Assembly: GCA_047618185.1 (NCBI GenBank)
Contig: JBLHKZ010000065.1
Location: 1-23,503, forward strand
Origin: JAYPEY01 sp047618185
GTDB taxonomy: Bacteria; Verrucomicrobiota; Verrucomicrobiia; Limisphaerales; JAYPEY01
Direction of reading: 5' to 3'
Length of the DNA: 23,503 nt
Positions 22,737 through 23,503 of this stretch are shown piece after piece. Both the position numbers and the translations under genes were made by a program. The notes below the pieces were generated by a model, which saw only the letters and a list, made by a program, of their open reading frames with translations, made no database searches and was not told where the DNA came from. The first letter of the stretch is position 1, and every line of letters begins with the position of its first letter.

Positions 22737-23503
22737 TCAGGAGTCCATCAGGACAAAGGAGACTTCGGCCTCGCTGACCACGTCATTGCCCACTTTGCAG
22801 ACGCCCTTGGCCTTGCCGAGTTTGCCACGACAACGGACGAGGTCGACTTCGATGATGAGCACGTCGCCGGGGCGGACGGGTTTGCGCCATTTCACTTTAT
22901 CCGCAGCCATGAAGTAGGCGATTTTGCCTTCGTTCGCGAGTTTCTTGAGCATCAGGAGACCGGAGGCCTGGGCCATGGCCTCCAATTGCATGACGCCGGG
23001 CATGATGGGGTCTTTGGGGAAATGTCCCTGAAAATACAGCTCGTTGATGGTGACGTTTTTCGTCGCGATAAGTTTGTTGCCTTCGATGGAATTAACCCGG
23101 TCCAGCATCAGGAAGGGGTAACGATGAGGGAGAATTTGCTGGATTTGCTGGACGGTTAGCAGCGGAGTGTCCGCTTCGGCGTTGGCGACCTTGTCGTCGG
23201 CCGCGTTTATGGGAGAAACCGGCGGCACGAAGGTCTGAGCGGCGACTTTCGGGCGGAGCATCTGCTCGCTGATCTTGCGCGTCATTTCGCAATTGGCCGC
23301 GTGGCTCGGGCGGAAGGCCTTGATGTGTCCATGAAAGGGTCTGCCCAGGAGTGTCAGGTCTCCGAGGATATCGAGTATCTTGTGGCGCACGAATTCTTCC
23401 TTGTAGCGCAGGGGCTCGGTGGTCAGAACGGCATCGTCGCGAATGATCACCGCGTTGGCCAGGCTGCCGCCTTTGATCAGTCCTTTGCGAATCAGATACT
23501 CCA
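22737..23503 (-). CDS. lpxC-fabZ: LpxC-FabZ fusion (partial, C-terminal part)
   Basis: The frame is open to the window edge, so the N-terminal LpxC part is missing; about 255 residues are seen. The first part is the LpxC C-terminus: LIRKGLIKGGSLANAVIIRD, FVRHKILDILGDL with the zinc-binding H and D, and GHIKAFRPSHAAN with the active-site His. A linker of about 30 residues (VPPVSPINAADD) leads to FabZ: LPHRYPFLMLDRV, GHFPKDPIMPGVMQLEAMAQ with catalytic His and Glu, and a C-terminal hot-dog strand. One protein thus carries the lipid A deacetylase and the 3-hydroxyacyl-ACP dehydratase, which compete for the same acyl pool. Such fusions are known in Bacteroidetes and, I believe, in Verrucomicrobia. 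Confidence 0.93.
   Translation of the reverse strand, partial: EYLIRKGLIKGGSLANAVIIRDDAVLTTEPLRYKEEFVRHKILDILGDLTLLGRPFHGHIKAFRPSHAANCEMTRKISEQMLRPKVAAQTFVPPVSPINAADDKVANAEADTPLLTVQQIQQILPHRYPFLMLDRVNSIEGNKLIATKNVTINELYFQGHFPKDPIMPGVMQLEAMAQASGLLMLKKLANEGKIAYFMAADKVKWRKPVRPGDVLIIEVDLVRCRGKLGKAKGVCKVGNDVVSEAEVSFVLMDS

Overview
The window looks like a chromosomal segment of a Gram-negative bacterium of the PVC group, most likely Verrucomicrobiota. The evidence is an lpxC-fabZ fusion, a long-form ispG (about 596 residues), remnants of a PVC-type haem-binding/dehydrogenase gene, and several short dispersed inverted repeats. The phylum is an inference; there is no rRNA or other decisive marker. 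Almost all genes lie on the minus strand, and many neighbours overlap by ATGA, so translational coupling is common.

Positions 1-5200 (minus strand) are a decaying transport operon. It starts with a YtrA-type GntR repressor behind a near-consensus promoter that gives an almost leaderless transcript. Next come an ABC ATPase and three paralogous ABC-2-like permeases; the middle permease has an in-frame TGA. A 28-codon copy of the ATPase C-terminus lies between permeases. Then come the N-terminal and C-terminal ends of a PVC dehydrogenase-like gene whose middle is gone, and finally the start of a GH18 (chitinase-like) secreted protein that runs off the window.

Positions 5200-12560 are accessory. 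A convergent pair (Tat-exported metallophosphoesterase, plus strand; YjbQ/UPF0047, minus strand) occurs twice, at 5260-6500 and about 11310-12558, with reciprocal decay: the first copy keeps the phosphoesterase and has lost the start of yjbQ, and the second copy keeps yjbQ and has a wrecked phosphoesterase. Between them is a tightly overlapped minus-strand set (class V aminotransferase, nucleotidyltransferase, CDP-alcohol phosphatidyltransferase) that looks like a pathway making and attaching a CDP-activated polar head group, possibly aminoethylphosphonate. A basic unknown protein and a P-loop kinase-like protein lie upstream of it.

Positions 12569-23503 (minus strand) hold a secreted alpha/beta hydrolase and a core envelope/isoprenoid block, in transcription order lpxC-fabZ, lpxA, purA, uppS, cdsA, dxr, rseP, ispG. 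These supply lipid A, undecaprenyl phosphate, CDP-diacylglycerol and MEP-pathway isoprenoids. A 31-bp inverted-repeat element sits between cdsA and dxr. The most interesting regulatory signal is the lpxA-purA gap. It has a consensus promoter (TTGACA, 17 bp, TAATCT) and then a strong intrinsic terminator ending about 26 nt before the purA start. The predicted 5' end of the transcript is perfectly complementary (9 nt) to part of that terminator, which is the layout of a transcription attenuator.
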